Under the pieces are notes generated by a model, which saw nothing but the letters and a program-made list of their open reading frames with translations, was not told the DNA's origin and did no database searches. Positions 41,869-50,422 of a stretch of 64,000 nt of DNA are shown here, one piece after another. The stretch's first letter is position 1; every line of letters begins with the position of its first letter. The DNA lies in NCBI RefSeq assembly GCF_013623775.1, contig NZ_JABFAM010000001.1:124001-188000 (forward strand), written 5' to 3'. The translations under genes and the position numbers were made by a program. Source of the stretch: Rufibacter sp. XAAS-G3-1. Its GTDB lineage: Bacteria; Bacteroidota; Bacteroidia; Cytophagales; Hymenobacteraceae.

Positions 41869-44271
41869 TTACCGCAGCCCCGCCCGTTTTGCGGCTAATT
41901 TCACAGAAAGCACGGCAAACGAGATCACGCTCAGGGTACTTACCGGCATGAGAATAGCGGAGACAATAGGCGTAAATTCTCCCATCACCGCCATGGTCAG
42001 ACCAATGATGTTATAGATAAAGGAGACCCCAAAGGCAGCCAGAATCAGGCGCAGACTGGTCTGGGAAAACCGGATGTACTGGGCCAGACGTTCTAAATGC
42101 TTCGCATCTAAGATACCATCGCAGGAAGGGGAGAAACCGGTCACGTTATCGGTGAGGGCCAGGCCAACGTCGCTTTGGCGCAAGGCCCCCGCATCGTTCA
42201 GGCCATCGCCTACCATGATGGGAGATTGGCCTTTTTCCTTCAGGGACGTGATGTACTCCAGTTTCTGCATGGGCGATTGGTTGAACCGAAGCTCGGCCTC
42301 TGGCCCGAAGAGTTCGCGCAGGCGCGGGGCCTCGCTGTCATTATCGCCGGAGAGCACCGCCAGCTTTTTGGTTTTGGCCAGCTCCTGCACCAGTTCTTTT
42401 AACCCTTTGCGGTACACGTTCTGGAACATATAATAGCCCCGCACTTGCTCGTCTAACGCAATGAACACGCGGGTTTGTTTGGTGTTCTGCCCTTCCTCAA
42501 AAACCGCAGATACCCACGCAGCAGAACCAACTTTTACAAACGTATCTCCTACCACCCCTTCCAGCCCGGCACCGGGTTTCTCCAGAAAATGGAGCACGGG
42601 TTGCGGCTTGCCCTCCAGATGCGTGTACAACCGCTGGCTTAGCGGGTGGGTGGAGTGTTTCAAAACAGAGCGCACCAATTGCTCTTCGGCTTCAGACAAG
42701 GCGTGGCCCACAAAGGAAATGGCCGCCGCGCTAGGCTCGGTTAAGGTGCCGGTTTTGTCAAACACCACGGTATCGGCCTTGGCCATGGCTTCTACCACGC
42801 CGCTGTTCTTGAGGTAAAACTTCTGCTTCCCGAAAATGCGCAGGGTGGCTCCCAGGGTGAACGGCGTGGCCAAGGATAACGCACACGGGCAGGCAATCAC
42901 CAGCACCGAGGTAAAGGCTTTCACGGCCATGTCAGAATCGCGCGGAATCCAGTACCAGAGCGCCCCGGCCGCAATGAGCAAGGTCACTGACAGGAAGTAC
43001 TTGCCTACGGCGTTGGCGTAGTTCTCTACGGTCTGCTTTTCTTCTTTCTTGAAGTTGACGTGGTTCCAGAGTTGGGTCAGGTAACCCTGCGACACCTCTT
43101 TCACCACCTCCAGTTCAATGCCTTCGCCCAGCTGCCTTCCGCCCGCGTAGATCACTTCCCCGGCCACCCGCACCACCGGCACAGATTCTCCGGTCACAAA
43201 GCTATAGTCAATGTTAGCGGAACCACGCAGCAGAATAGAGTCGGCGGGAATGAGTTCCTGGTTTCTAACCAAAATACGCTGGCCCTTTTGCAGTTCTTTC
43301 ACCGAGGTAGGCGTTTCCTGCCCGTTTTTCAGAACGGAGACCGAAATCGGGAAATACGAGGTGTACTCGCGGTCGAAGGCCAGGGAGTCATAGGTGCGGC
43401 GCTGCACGTACTTGCCAATCAGCATGAAGAACACCAGGCCGGTGAACGAATCCAGGAAGCCGGGGCCGCGCCCGGTGGCAATGTCATAGATGCTCACGCA
43501 GAATAGAGAAAGCAACCCAATGGCGATAGGCAGATCCAGGTTGATCATGCGCTGCTGCAAGCCTTGCCAGGCACTGGTGAAGAAACCGCGCGCGCTGTAC
43601 AGAAACACCGGCAAGGCCAGCAATACGTTGAGCCAGCCAAAGAACCGCCCAAACTGGTACTGCAACCCGCCGAAGTACTCGGGAAAACTCAGCAGCATCA
43701 CGTTACTGAAACAGAAGCCGGCCAAGCCCAGCTTGTAGTAAATGGAGCGGTCTTTCTTGGGCGCGGGCGCTTCCATGTCTGCCAGCGTAATCTGGGGCTC
43801 GTAGCCGATGTGGGCCATCAGCTCCACCACCTGCGCCAGCGTGGTCACGCCGTGTTCAAAGGTGACGGCCGCTTCTTTGCGCAGGAAATTCACGTGCACA
43901 TCGGTTACCCCGGCGTTGAGGCGGTTCAGGTTCTCCAGAAGCCAGATGCAGGAACTACAGTGCATCTGCGGAATATGGAACGTGATTTTGCTAACTTTAT
44001 CGTTCTGGAAATCCAGCAACTGCTGCTGTACTTTGGCATCGTTCAGGTACACGAAACGCGCCGAGGCAATAGGGTCTTTCACCGAGATGCCGGGGCGATT
44101 GTCTAGGGTATAATAAGTGCAGAGATCGTTCTCGGCCAATAGTTCATACACCACCTTGCAGCCTTCGCAGCAGAACTCCTTCTCATCAAAGTGAATAGGC
44201 GTATTGGCGCATTCATCGCCGCAATGGTAGCAGGTGTGGACGTCGGTCTCTAGATGTGCGGTCTGGAGCAT
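41869..44271 (-). CDS. ccoI: CcoI/FixI-type copper-exporting P-type ATPase
   Basis: 800 residues from the ATG at 44271, supported by the -7 box at 44293-44300; the longer frame would overlap the promoter. The N-terminus has a Cys-rich metal domain (C14-x2-C17-x3-C21, then C34-C35-x2-C38), then an HMA-like domain with MHCSSC. ATPase motifs follow: transmembrane CPC in IACPCALSLATP, phosphorylation DKTGTLTEPS, and MVGDGLNDAGALRQSD. CcoI delivers copper for the CuB centre of cbb3 oxidase. It is 18 kb from the cco block but shares its promoter arrangement. Confidence 0.93.
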   Translation of the reverse strand: MLQTAHLETDVHTCYHCGDECANTPIHFDEKEFCCEGCKVVYELLAENDLCTYYTLDNRPGISVKDPIASARFVYLNDAKVQQQLLDFQNDKVSKITFHIPQMHCSSCIWLLENLNRLNAGVTDVHVNFLRKEAAVTFEHGVTTLAQVVELMAHIGYEPQITLADMEAPAPKKDRSIYYKLGLAGFCFSNVMLLSFPEYFGGLQYQFGRFFGWLNVLLALPVFLYSARGFFTSAWQGLQQRMINLDLPIAIGLLSLFCVSIYDIATGRGPGFLDSFTGLVFFMLIGKYVQRRTYDSLAFDREYTSYFPISVSVLKNGQETPTSVKELQKGQRILVRNQELIPADSILLRGSANIDYSFVTGESVPVVRVAGEVIYAGGRQLGEGIELEVVKEVSQGYLTQLWNHVNFKKEEKQTVENYANAVGKYFLSVTLLIAAGALWYWIPRDSDMAVKAFTSVLVIACPCALSLATPFTLGATLRIFGKQKFYLKNSGVVEAMAKADTVVFDKTGTLTEPSAAAISFVGHALSEAEEQLVRSVLKHSTHPLSQRLYTHLEGKPQPVLHFLEKPGAGLEGVVGDTFVKVGSAAWVSAVFEEGQNTKQTRVFIALDEQVRGYYMFQNVYRKGLKELVQELAKTKKLAVLSGDNDSEAPRLRELFGPEAELRFNQSPMQKLEYITSLKEKGQSPIMVGDGLNDAGALRQSDVGLALTDNVTGFSPSCDGILDAKHLERLAQYIRFSQTSLRLILAAFGVSFIYNIIGLTMAVMGEFTPIVSAILMPVSTLSVISFAVLSVKLAAKRAGLR

Positions 44272-44292
44272 AACTTTTCTTTTTAGTCTATA

Positions 44293-44335
44293 CAAAAGTA
44301 CCGCCCGCCCCGCCTCTGGAACATGACAATAATCA
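44293..44335 (-). promoter_or_regulatory. ccoI promoter with Fnr/Crp-like operator
   Basis: Minus-strand TACTTTTG (44300-44293) is a perfect TAnnTTTG -7 box. TGAC-AATA-ATCA at 44324-44335 is centred 29.5 bases upstream of the box edge, exactly as at ccoS. Confidence 0.65.
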
Positions 44336-44479
44336 CCGTCTTTGATGACCCTACTCATGCGGGTTGCCGCCTCCAATGCTGAGTTTGGTTTCACCAAAGA
44401 CATTGACAACGGCGGCCAGGTCTGAGTCTTGCGTTCTGAGTAATCAGGAAACTAAGCGCAGCAAAGGGGTATAAACAAG

Positions 44480-44520
44480 CCCGTTTTGAGCTTATTTTCT
44501 GGAAAACAGCCCAAAAAGGC
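44480..44520. repeat. Palindrome-family element
   Basis: CCGTTTTGAGCTTATTTTC then TGGAAAACAGCCCAAAAAGG. First of two copies in the divergent ccoI / LEA-like gap. Confidence 0.65.
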
Positions 44521-44565
44521 GAAGGACTTCCAACGTTTCAGCAAAGTACCATAGAAGGGCGAAGA

Positions 44566-44605
44566 TCGTTTTACGCCTACTTTGGGGAAAATAGGCGCGA
44601 AACGA
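44566..44605. repeat. Palindrome-family element
   Basis: TCGTTTTACGCCTACTTTG then GGGAAAATAGGCGCGAAACG. Second copy in the gap; both lie between divergent genes. Confidence 0.7.
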
Positions 44606-44851
44606 CTTTACCCCGTCCAAGCTTCTGTGTAAGCCTGAAGCCGGGTTCCCTGACAGGGCTTTTCTCTTGGCCGGCTGTTTCACACGTGCCTTCCTCCCGC
44701 GTTCCCCTGAGCCTCGGCAAAGCCGATGCCGTTCTTTTCAAAACCGGTGTAAATACCTAATTGTCAGTTGGTAACAAAGCCATCCATTCTAAAAGCGTTA
44801 GTCCAATAAGCTCTACATCAGCTAAAGGGGCCTGTAAAAAGATAAAACGAG

Positions 44852-45796
44852 ATGAAAAAAGGTTTGAAAATCACCTTACTGCTCCTGTTGCTTCTGGTGG
44901 TGCTGGGAGGGGTGATCATTGTCACCACCCCCACTAAAAAGTTGATTTCTTTCCTGGCCCCGGAAATTGACAATATTCGCGTGACCGATACCCGCATCAA
45001 TGAGGAAACCGCCACCATGAACGTGCTCATGGATGTGAAACCGTCCTTCGTGTCCACTTTTGTAGACAGCATGGTGTATGATTTCAAGCTGTACAACACC
45101 AGCGTGGCGCACGGACAGAAGAGTTTTGAACGCGACGCGAACCAGCAGAAACAAACCATCAAGTTCCCCATGACCATGAACCACCACAAGACCCGCGAAC
45201 TGGTGCGGCGTCAGGTGAAGGAAGGGGAAAAAGTACAGGCGCACATGGAGGCTTACGCCGATGTGCCGCTCTTTGGCCGGCAGAAGTTTGACATAAACGA
45301 AGACCTGGACATGCTCATTCCGGCCCTACCCGGGGCCACCGTTCCCAACCTGAAGATCACCGATTTCGGCCTGGATGAAATGGAAATGGTCATGACCATG
45401 ACCCTGGACAACCCCAACCACTTCGACTTCTACATCCGGGACATGAAGATGACGCTCAATTTCCCCGAGAAGATGAGCTCCGTAGGCGGCACCGTGAAAG
45501 ACTATCTGGTGAAAGCCCGTAGTGTGACCCCCATCAATATTTCGGCAGGCTCAGATGTGAAGAAACCCCTGAAAACCACCTTCAAAACCCTCCCCGGGGG
45601 GCAGGTTTGGCAGTACAACATGAAAATCTACATGGTGCTGGAGCCTAAAAGCGATGTAGTGGGCACCATTCACATGGATGCGGTGAAAACCGGTGAGATC
45701 AACGTGGTGCAGCAAGTCAAGAAGATTCTGAACACTAAAAAGGAAGAGAAAAAAGCGGAGAAGAAAGAAGAGAAGCAGCAGAATGAAAGCAGATGA
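44852..45796 (+). CDS. Membrane-anchored protein with two LEA14-like domains
   Basis: 314 residues. An N-terminal signal anchor (ITLLLLLLLVVLGGVIIVTT) is followed by two beta-rich modules of the LEA type 2 (WHy) pattern: residues about 36-150 (VTDTRINEETATMNVLMDVK...) and about 160-285 (LKITDFGLDEMEMVMTMTLD NPNHFDFYIRDMKMTLNFP). The phrase 'LDNPNHFDFYIRDM' is typical of these. The C-terminal tail is charged (KKEEKKAEKKEEKQQ). The periplasmic location is inferred. Function unknown; a role in envelope stress is possible. A copy of the 210-bp element begins 33 bases past the stop. Confidence 0.8.
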   Translation: MKKGLKITLLLLLLLVVLGGVIIVTTPTKKLISFLAPEIDNIRVTDTRINEETATMNVLMDVKPSFVSTFVDSMVYDFKLYNTSVAHGQKSFERDANQQKQTIKFPMTMNHHKTRELVRRQVKEGEKVQAHMEAYADVPLFGRQKFDINEDLDMLIPALPGATVPNLKITDFGLDEMEMVMTMTLDNPNHFDFYIRDMKMTLNFPEKMSSVGGTVKDYLVKARSVTPINISAGSDVKKPLKTTFKTLPGGQVWQYNMKIYMVLEPKSDVVGTIHMDAVKTGEINVVQQVKKILNTKKEEKKAEKKEEKQQNESR

Positions 45797-45828
45797 AGTG
45801 GTGATGAAGCTAGTTTGATTAGTGTTAA

Positions 45829-46038
45829 GTGCATGCAGTTTGCTTTTGCTGGCGTGGCGGCTGGTTGATGCGAAGCCCTTATGCTTGGTTGTTGCATAGC
45901 TGCCCTTCGTGCGCTCACGGCCGCGGGGCCCCGTCTTCCCCTCTCGCATTGCCCTTTCGGCCTGAGAAGTCTGTCTCTCTTAGTTCCTGCCTTTCTATGG
46001 CCAAAAGCGAGGCGCGCTCGGGAAAGACTGGAACTGGG
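45829..46038 (+). repeat. ~210-bp dispersed element, copy 4
   Basis: GTGCATGC, TTTGCTTTTGCTGGCGTGGC, GCCCTTATGCTTGGTTGTTG, GCCCTTTCGGCCTGAGAAGT and an AGACTGGAACTGGG end. Best match is copy 3. Confidence 0.85.
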
Positions 46039-46082
46039 GAAAGTAATGGAAGAGTAGTAGTTGGTGGTTAGTATACCCAATC

Positions 46083-46220
46083 CCGCTCTTCCGGAGTTCC
46101 ACTCCGGAAGCAACCTGCCGGGGAGTTCTACTCCCCTTCTTTTGCAACACCTGCCCGTGGTTCCCGGCGGAGTAGAACTCCGCAGCAGACAGGTTCGGGA
46201 GTAGAACTCCCGAACAGCAA
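46083..46220 (-). repeat. Four-hairpin GGAGTTCCACTCC cassette, copy 2 (inverted)
   Basis: Contains CCGGAGTTCCACTCCGG, GGGGAGTTCTACTCCCC, GCGGAGTAGAACTCCGC and CGGGAGTAGAACTCCCG; as a whole it is the reverse complement of 10461-10590. A CCCCCTTTGAAGGGGG fragment follows at 46264-46280. Confidence 0.8.
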
Positions 46221-46400
46221 GGCCTTAAGTTTCAGAGTATATTCCCCTTCCATAGCAGATACTCCCCCTTTGAAGGGGGAAGGGGGATGTTTACACCTGC
46301 CGATCCACGTATTGCTAAATTTTCTTATAATGAACCTGTTTAGAGTTTTCATTAACAAGCTTTAAAGCAATTCCTGTGGGGCAAGTGCCCGCTTTTACTG

Positions 46401-46440
46401 TCGTTTTTAGGCTATTTTTATGAAAATAGGCCAAAAACAA
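46401..46440. repeat. Palindrome-family element
   Basis: TCGTTTTTAGGCTATTTTTA then TGAAAATAGGCCAAAAAC. Confidence 0.7.
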
Positions 46441-46481
46441 GAGGGTTGTCTGTACACTGCCGCAGGCATCGGCTTGTACCT

Positions 46482-46519
46482 TCGTTTTAGGGCTATTTCT
46501 ATGAAAACAGGTGTAAAAC
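46482..46519. repeat. Palindrome-family element (degenerate)
   Basis: TCGTTTTAGGGCTATTTCTA then TGAAAACAGGTGTAAAAC. A fragment AGACCTCGTAGCG...GCGTCTGTGCCA at 46550-46589 also occurs at 10299-10321. Confidence 0.65.
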
Positions 46520-46627
46520 TCCAAACAGCTTCAATGCCACCCACTCAAAAGACCTCGTAGCGTTTGAAAGACCTGCGAGCGTCTGTGCCATTCCCGCATC
46601 CTCTTCTCTGTGTAAAGTCATAGACCC

Positions 46628-47335
46628 TCACTCCGCTATTTCCAGCTTATACCCCCGGCCGTGTACGGTGGTAATCTTGACTGATGAATCTGGCTGGAGA
46701 TACTTGCGCAGGCGCGAGATGAACACATCAAGGCTGCGGCCTACAAAGTAGCCATCATCTTGCCAGAGGCGCTGTAGAATTTCCTCCCGGCGGAGTAATT
46801 GGTGCGGGTGTTGCACAAAGAGCCGGAGGAGTTCGGCCTCCCTATCTGTGAGGGTGTGGGTTTGGCCGCCCACGTGCAGCAGCAGGTTTTTAAATTCTAA
46901 GGAGGAAGCACCAAATGAAAGAATTTCAGCCGGGTCTAACACTGGTTTTGATGGAGCAACTTCCGGCTCACGGGCCGTACGGCGCAGGATGGCTTTTACG
47001 CGGTACACCAGTTCTTCCAGCCCGAAGGGTTTGGTCAGGTAATCATCGCAGCCCAGTTCAAAGCCTTGCAGACGGTCGGCTTTCAGGGCTTTGGCGGTCA
47101 GGAACATGAAAGGCACGGGCACGTTGCGCTGCCGCAGTTCCTGCGCCACTGAAAATCCGTCCAGTTTGGGCAACATCACATCCAGCACGCACAAATCAAA
47201 GGTGCTTTGGGCTAACGCCGAAAGTCCGGCCTCGCCGTCTGCGCAGAGCGTGACGTGGTAACCGGCCGTTTCCAGGCTGTCTTGCAGCAGGAAGCCAAGG
47301 TTGGGGTCGTCTTCAACAAGTAAAATGCGCGCCAT
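46628..47335 (-). CDS. OmpR/PhoB-type response regulator
   Basis: 235 residues from the ATG at 47335 (MARILLVEDDPNLGFLLQDS); the frame start five codons earlier is not needed. The receiver has acidic D9-D10, phospho-acceptor D52 (LCVLDVMLPKLDG) and the conserved K in DDYLTKPFG. The C-terminus is a winged helix (TLTDREAELLRLFVQHPHQL ... RSLDVFISRLRKYLQPD). It resembles the RprY-type regulators of Bacteroidota. The matching RprX-like kinase is probably the gene at 50423-51703, separated by three other genes, all but one on the same strand. Confidence 0.93.
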   Translation of the reverse strand: MARILLVEDDPNLGFLLQDSLETAGYHVTLCADGEAGLSALAQSTFDLCVLDVMLPKLDGFSVAQELRQRNVPVPFMFLTAKALKADRLQGFELGCDDYLTKPFGLEELVYRVKAILRRTAREPEVAPSKPVLDPAEILSFGASSLEFKNLLLHVGGQTHTLTDREAELLRLFVQHPHQLLRREEILQRLWQDDGYFVGRSLDVFISRLRKYLQPDSSVKITTVHGRGYKLEIAE

Positions 47336-47530
47336 AGCTCTAAGATACAAGAATAAAGTCTGCGATGGCTTTTTCCTGTCCGTTTATAATCAGCGGCACT
47401 ATATGTGGGCCCAAGGGGTATTTGCGGGTGGTAATGGGCTTGAAACTCTGCTTACGAATAATGGTGGTTTCTTCGGCTGGAGGCATAAAACTGAGGTGAA
47501 TAAACGTCGGTAGTCCTAGAAAAGCAATGA

Positions 47531-47645
47531 TTCCACTCGCTCGCGCCCCGCGAGTGTGAGATACCTCCGGCGGCCCGCCGCTTTACATAGGTCTTGCAGC
47601 GGCCAGAGGCTGCGAGTATCCTGTTCTAAAGTACAGAGACAGCAT
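47531..47645. repeat. GC-rich 'CTCGCTCGCG' family repeat, copy C
   Basis: CCACTCGCTCGCGCCCCGCG, GTGTGAGATACCTCCGGCGG and GCGGCCAGAGGCTGCGAGTA; ends AAGTACAGAGACAGCATTAC, shared in part with 31034-31052. Confidence 0.55.
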
Positions 47646-47706
47646 TACTTTTACTAGGACTATCGAAACGTCTTTAAGGAGCGTACGCATGCGAAAAAAG
47701 CTTGGT

Positions 47707-47746
47707 GCGTTTAAAGGCTAATTTCTGAAAAAGCCGCCAGAAACGC
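47707..47746. repeat. Palindrome-family element (degenerate)
   Basis: GCGTTTAAAGGCTAATTTC then TGAAAAAGCCGCCAGAAACG. Confidence 0.6.
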
Positions 47747-47768
47747 TCACCTCCTATTTCCCACTAAA

Positions 47769-47812
47769 CAAATCGAGCGCCCTCAGTACTTAGTCCAAGG
47801 ACGCTCGATTTG
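47769..47812 (-). terminator. Terminator of the lipase gene
   Basis: CAAATCGAGCG pairs with CGCTCGATTTG (11 bp) around a 22-base loop. Confidence 0.65.
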
Positions 47813-47833
47813 CTTCTATTTTCTTCCGCTTAC

Positions 47834-49036
47834 TTAGTCATTCAAGGATTCAAACCACGGCAAAACGTCCAGCATCATGGGTTCTATGCTGGTGCGGTGC
47901 GTGCCTCCGGGTATGGGCGTCAAGGTAACATTTGTTGCCCCGGCCGCCCGGAACTGGTTGTAGGTGGTCACCGATGTCTGGTAGAAAACCGCTTCGTCTT
48001 CGGTACCGTGGTAAAGCCGGGTAGGGCTGGCGGGTTTCCAATCCAGAAGGCTGTTGTTGGCAATGGCCTGGCGTAGAACGGGCTCGCCCGATGGAATGCT
48101 CAGGTTCGCATAGAAGGTTGGGTTGAACAGGGCGGCCGGAGCGGTAGTGAGTTGACTGTTGATTTCTTCCCTCCTTTTGGTTCCGTCTAACAAACCAGGG
48201 ATTCTACCGGCGTACGGTTGTTGGAAAAAATCAGTCCAGGGACGGTTCCATCCGTAGGTGACATTGTAGCTGTTCAGGATCAAGGGCAGGAAAGACGGTT
48301 CTACGTAGGTGGGTACCGTGGCAAGGGTACTGAGCATGCCTCCTATATCATAGCCTCCGGCTCCGGCTGCCACGGCGGTAATGTCCAGGTCATGGCTTGG
48401 ATCAGCTTCTATCTCTTTCTGGGCGGCCAGCGTCACGTAGCCTCCTTCAGAATACCCAATCAGAAACAGATTGTCATTGGTTTCCACCTGTTCGCGTTCC
48501 AGGTAATATTTGGCGGCTTTCAGCATGTCCACCACCGCCGAGGCCGAATGTTCTTCATCGTAATAAGGGTGCACAATGTCTTTGGTGGTGCCGTACCCAA
48601 TAAAGTCAGGAATGACGGTAACGTACCCCACCGCGCCCAAGATTTCAAAACCTGAGAAGCCTTGCGGAAAGTTTGAGGGTGCTTCGCTGTCATGGAAAAT
48701 GGTGCCGTGCTGGGCACTCACCAGGGCGGGAGGCGAGGGCATGTTCTGCGGAATACACAGCAAACCAGAGGCCTGTACGGTGCTGCCTTTATACGTGGTG
48801 TTGTAGACGAACCTATACACCTCAATGTCATAGTCTATGTACGAAACAAACCTGGCAAAACCAGCGGCGGTAGCGTAGACTTGCAAGGCCGATCTGGGAA
48901 CTTTGGCCACTGAGGTGGCGGAGACAAAATACTCGCTCCCGGCTGGCTGCGGTTCCTCATCATCTGAGAAATCGCAACTGGTAAAGACAAACAGCGCCAG
49001 CACTACCCAGCAAAAATTTAGTAGGTTCTTTTTCAT
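47834..49036 (-). CDS. Secretory-lipase-like alpha/beta hydrolase lipoprotein
   Basis: 400 residues. The signal peptide ends in a lipobox (LFVFTSC), Cys21, followed by an acidic stretch (DFSDDEEPQ) often linked to surface export of lipoproteins in Bacteroidota. The alpha/beta hydrolase fold has nucleophile S196 in LIGYSEGGYV, an oxyanion-type region (SAQHGTIFHDSEAPS), Asp in YHGTEDEAVF and His near the end (GGTHRTSIEP). It resembles bacterial secretory lipases/esterases acting on acyl esters. The gene is single and has a hairpin past its stop. Confidence 0.88.
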   Translation of the reverse strand: MKKNLLNFCWVVLALFVFTSCDFSDDEEPQPAGSEYFVSATSVAKVPRSALQVYATAAGFARFVSYIDYDIEVYRFVYNTTYKGSTVQASGLLCIPQNMPSPPALVSAQHGTIFHDSEAPSNFPQGFSGFEILGAVGYVTVIPDFIGYGTTKDIVHPYYDEEHSASAVVDMLKAAKYYLEREQVETNDNLFLIGYSEGGYVTLAAQKEIEADPSHDLDITAVAAGAGGYDIGGMLSTLATVPTYVEPSFLPLILNSYNVTYGWNRPWTDFFQQPYAGRIPGLLDGTKRREEINSQLTTAPAALFNPTFYANLSIPSGEPVLRQAIANNSLLDWKPASPTRLYHGTEDEAVFYQTSVTTYNQFRAAGATNVTLTPIPGGTHRTSIEPMMLDVLPWFESLND

Positions 49037-49415
49037 AGCATTTCCTTTAAAATAACATCATACGTGAGCTAGCCTCACCGCCTTGACAATCAAGGTATTG
49101 ATAATTCAAACCAAATAAAAGCACACTATGTAACCTTAACTTTGGTTAGGAATCATCTCATAGGAACAAGAGGGCAGCGCCTTCCAGAAACTTCCTTTTT
49201 GTGGGGCTTTTAAACAATTCACTCCATTCTCCTGTAAAGATGCTGCCCTACACATTCCTTGCTCTTCCAGATTTACCAATCCCGTACAGCGGCACAAGTA
49301 CACCAGTAGAAACATCTCCTCCTAGGAGGGGCAGGTAAACGGGAGCCATACCTTTGCCCAGCTTTTGTGATGCGCAACTTGAGTTGATTATCTAGCCCAC
49401 GAAACAGAAGCCGGT
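49037..49415. other. Intergenic gap without a recognised feature
   Basis: A TACCTTTG word at 49352 resembles a plus-strand -7 box, but no plus-strand gene follows before 50076. No known repeat was seen. Confidence 0.4.
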
Positions 49416-49886
49416 TTATGCTTGCTCCTTTTCGTTTTCTTGGGGAGTGTCAGAAGTAGCATCAACGCTGGTTTCCTCTTGTGTGGGTGAAACTGAGGTT
49501 TCTTCCACAGCTGGGGTATTAGTAGACGGATCAGAAATCTCCACCTTCACCAGCACGACCGCATCTGGAGTGGCAGACGTGTCTTTGGCAGAATTTGAAG
49601 GCTGTTTTTTACTGGCTTGCGAACTCTGGTTGATGGTCTCTATAGCGGCCTGGGCTTCTTTTCCTATCGCAGATTTGGCCGCTTCCGTAAGCTTTGCCTC
49701 AGCTTTATTTTTTTTCCTGCTACTGACATAGGAGGCAATGAGGGCGGTCACCAACTCCGTTACCATCTCGGCGCCGTGATGTTTTACCGCTTTTTTCAAC
49801 CGCATGGTAAGGCCCTTGCCAAGGGTGTTCTTTTCCTCGGCGTTGGACTTGTCTTTCTTTTTCTTCTTGGTAGATTTCTTTCCCAT
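49416..49886 (-). CDS. Lys-rich/acidic low-complexity protein, unknown function
   Basis: 156 residues. The N-terminus is a run of lysines (KKSTKKKKKDKSNAEEKN), then a helical segment (GLTMRLKKAVKHHGAEMVTE LVTALIASYVSSRKK), and the last 60 residues are a Ser/Thr/Glu/Pro-rich acidic tail. There is no signal peptide. The organisation (basic head, amphipathic helix, acidic tail) suggests a nucleic-acid- or membrane-associated protein, but no family is recognised. Moderate confidence that it is a gene, since codon use and start context are plausible. Confidence 0.6.
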   Translation of the reverse strand: MGKKSTKKKKKDKSNAEEKNTLGKGLTMRLKKAVKHHGAEMVTELVTALIASYVSSRKKNKAEAKLTEAAKSAIGKEAQAAIETINQSSQASKKQPSNSAKDTSATPDAVVLVKVEISDPSTNTPAVEETSVSPTQEETSVDATSDTPQENEKEQA

Positions 49887-50075
49887 TCCCTCGGCTTTAA
49901 TGGTTCCTTTTCTTCTACCTGTGTTTCACTTGAATTGTTTGACTGCCCTGCCTTTAACCTCGCCCTCAAATCTTCAATCAAGTAACAATAAGTTAACATA
50001 GCAGCAGAAATGGTAATAATTGCATCATATTTACCTTGAGCGGAAAAGGTAAATTCACTTTCTAAATGATGGGAT

Positions 50076-50387
50076 ATGAAGGTGGTGAAACAGAATACCT
50101 TGCTAACGGACTTGAAGCCTCTGATGACGGAGGTGAAAGTGATTACCGGCGGTTACCTGACCGATGTCCAAACGATTATCTGCCAGCGCATGGAGCTGTT
50201 AGGCGTCCCCGCCGTAGACCAGGCAGTAGAGTTTTACGCCACTGAAAAAGACCACGTGATTGCCATCCATTACGCCCGAAGGTTAGATTTACAGAAATCT
50301 ATCTGCGCCATTGACTATTTCCCAGACCATACCCTGCAGGATGTAAGCAAAGTCTCTGACAAGATCATGGAGGTGCTGCGAAAATAG
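50076..50387 (+). CDS. Conserved-looking small cytoplasmic protein, unknown function
   Basis: 103 residues without signal or membrane segment. The sequence alternates helices and strands (LKPLMTEVKVITGGYLTDVQ, TIICQRMELLGVPAVDQAVE, HVIAIHYARRLDLQKSICAI). No family is recognised. The ATG at 50076 follows a purine-rich stretch, and the upstream region has TTTACCTTGAGC near 50031-50042 that may be part of a promoter. Single gene, convergent with the histidine kinase gene. Confidence 0.6.
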   Translation: MKVVKQNTLLTDLKPLMTEVKVITGGYLTDVQTIICQRMELLGVPAVDQAVEFYATEKDHVIAIHYARRLDLQKSICAIDYFPDHTLQDVSKVSDKIMEVLRK

Positions 50388-50422
50388 CCTACTTTCCCCA
50401 AAACGGCCCTAAAACACAATTC

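Noticed and set aside
49352-49359. TACCTTTG as a promoter
   Set aside because: Good -7 match but no plus-strand gene for 700 bases and no -33 partner.
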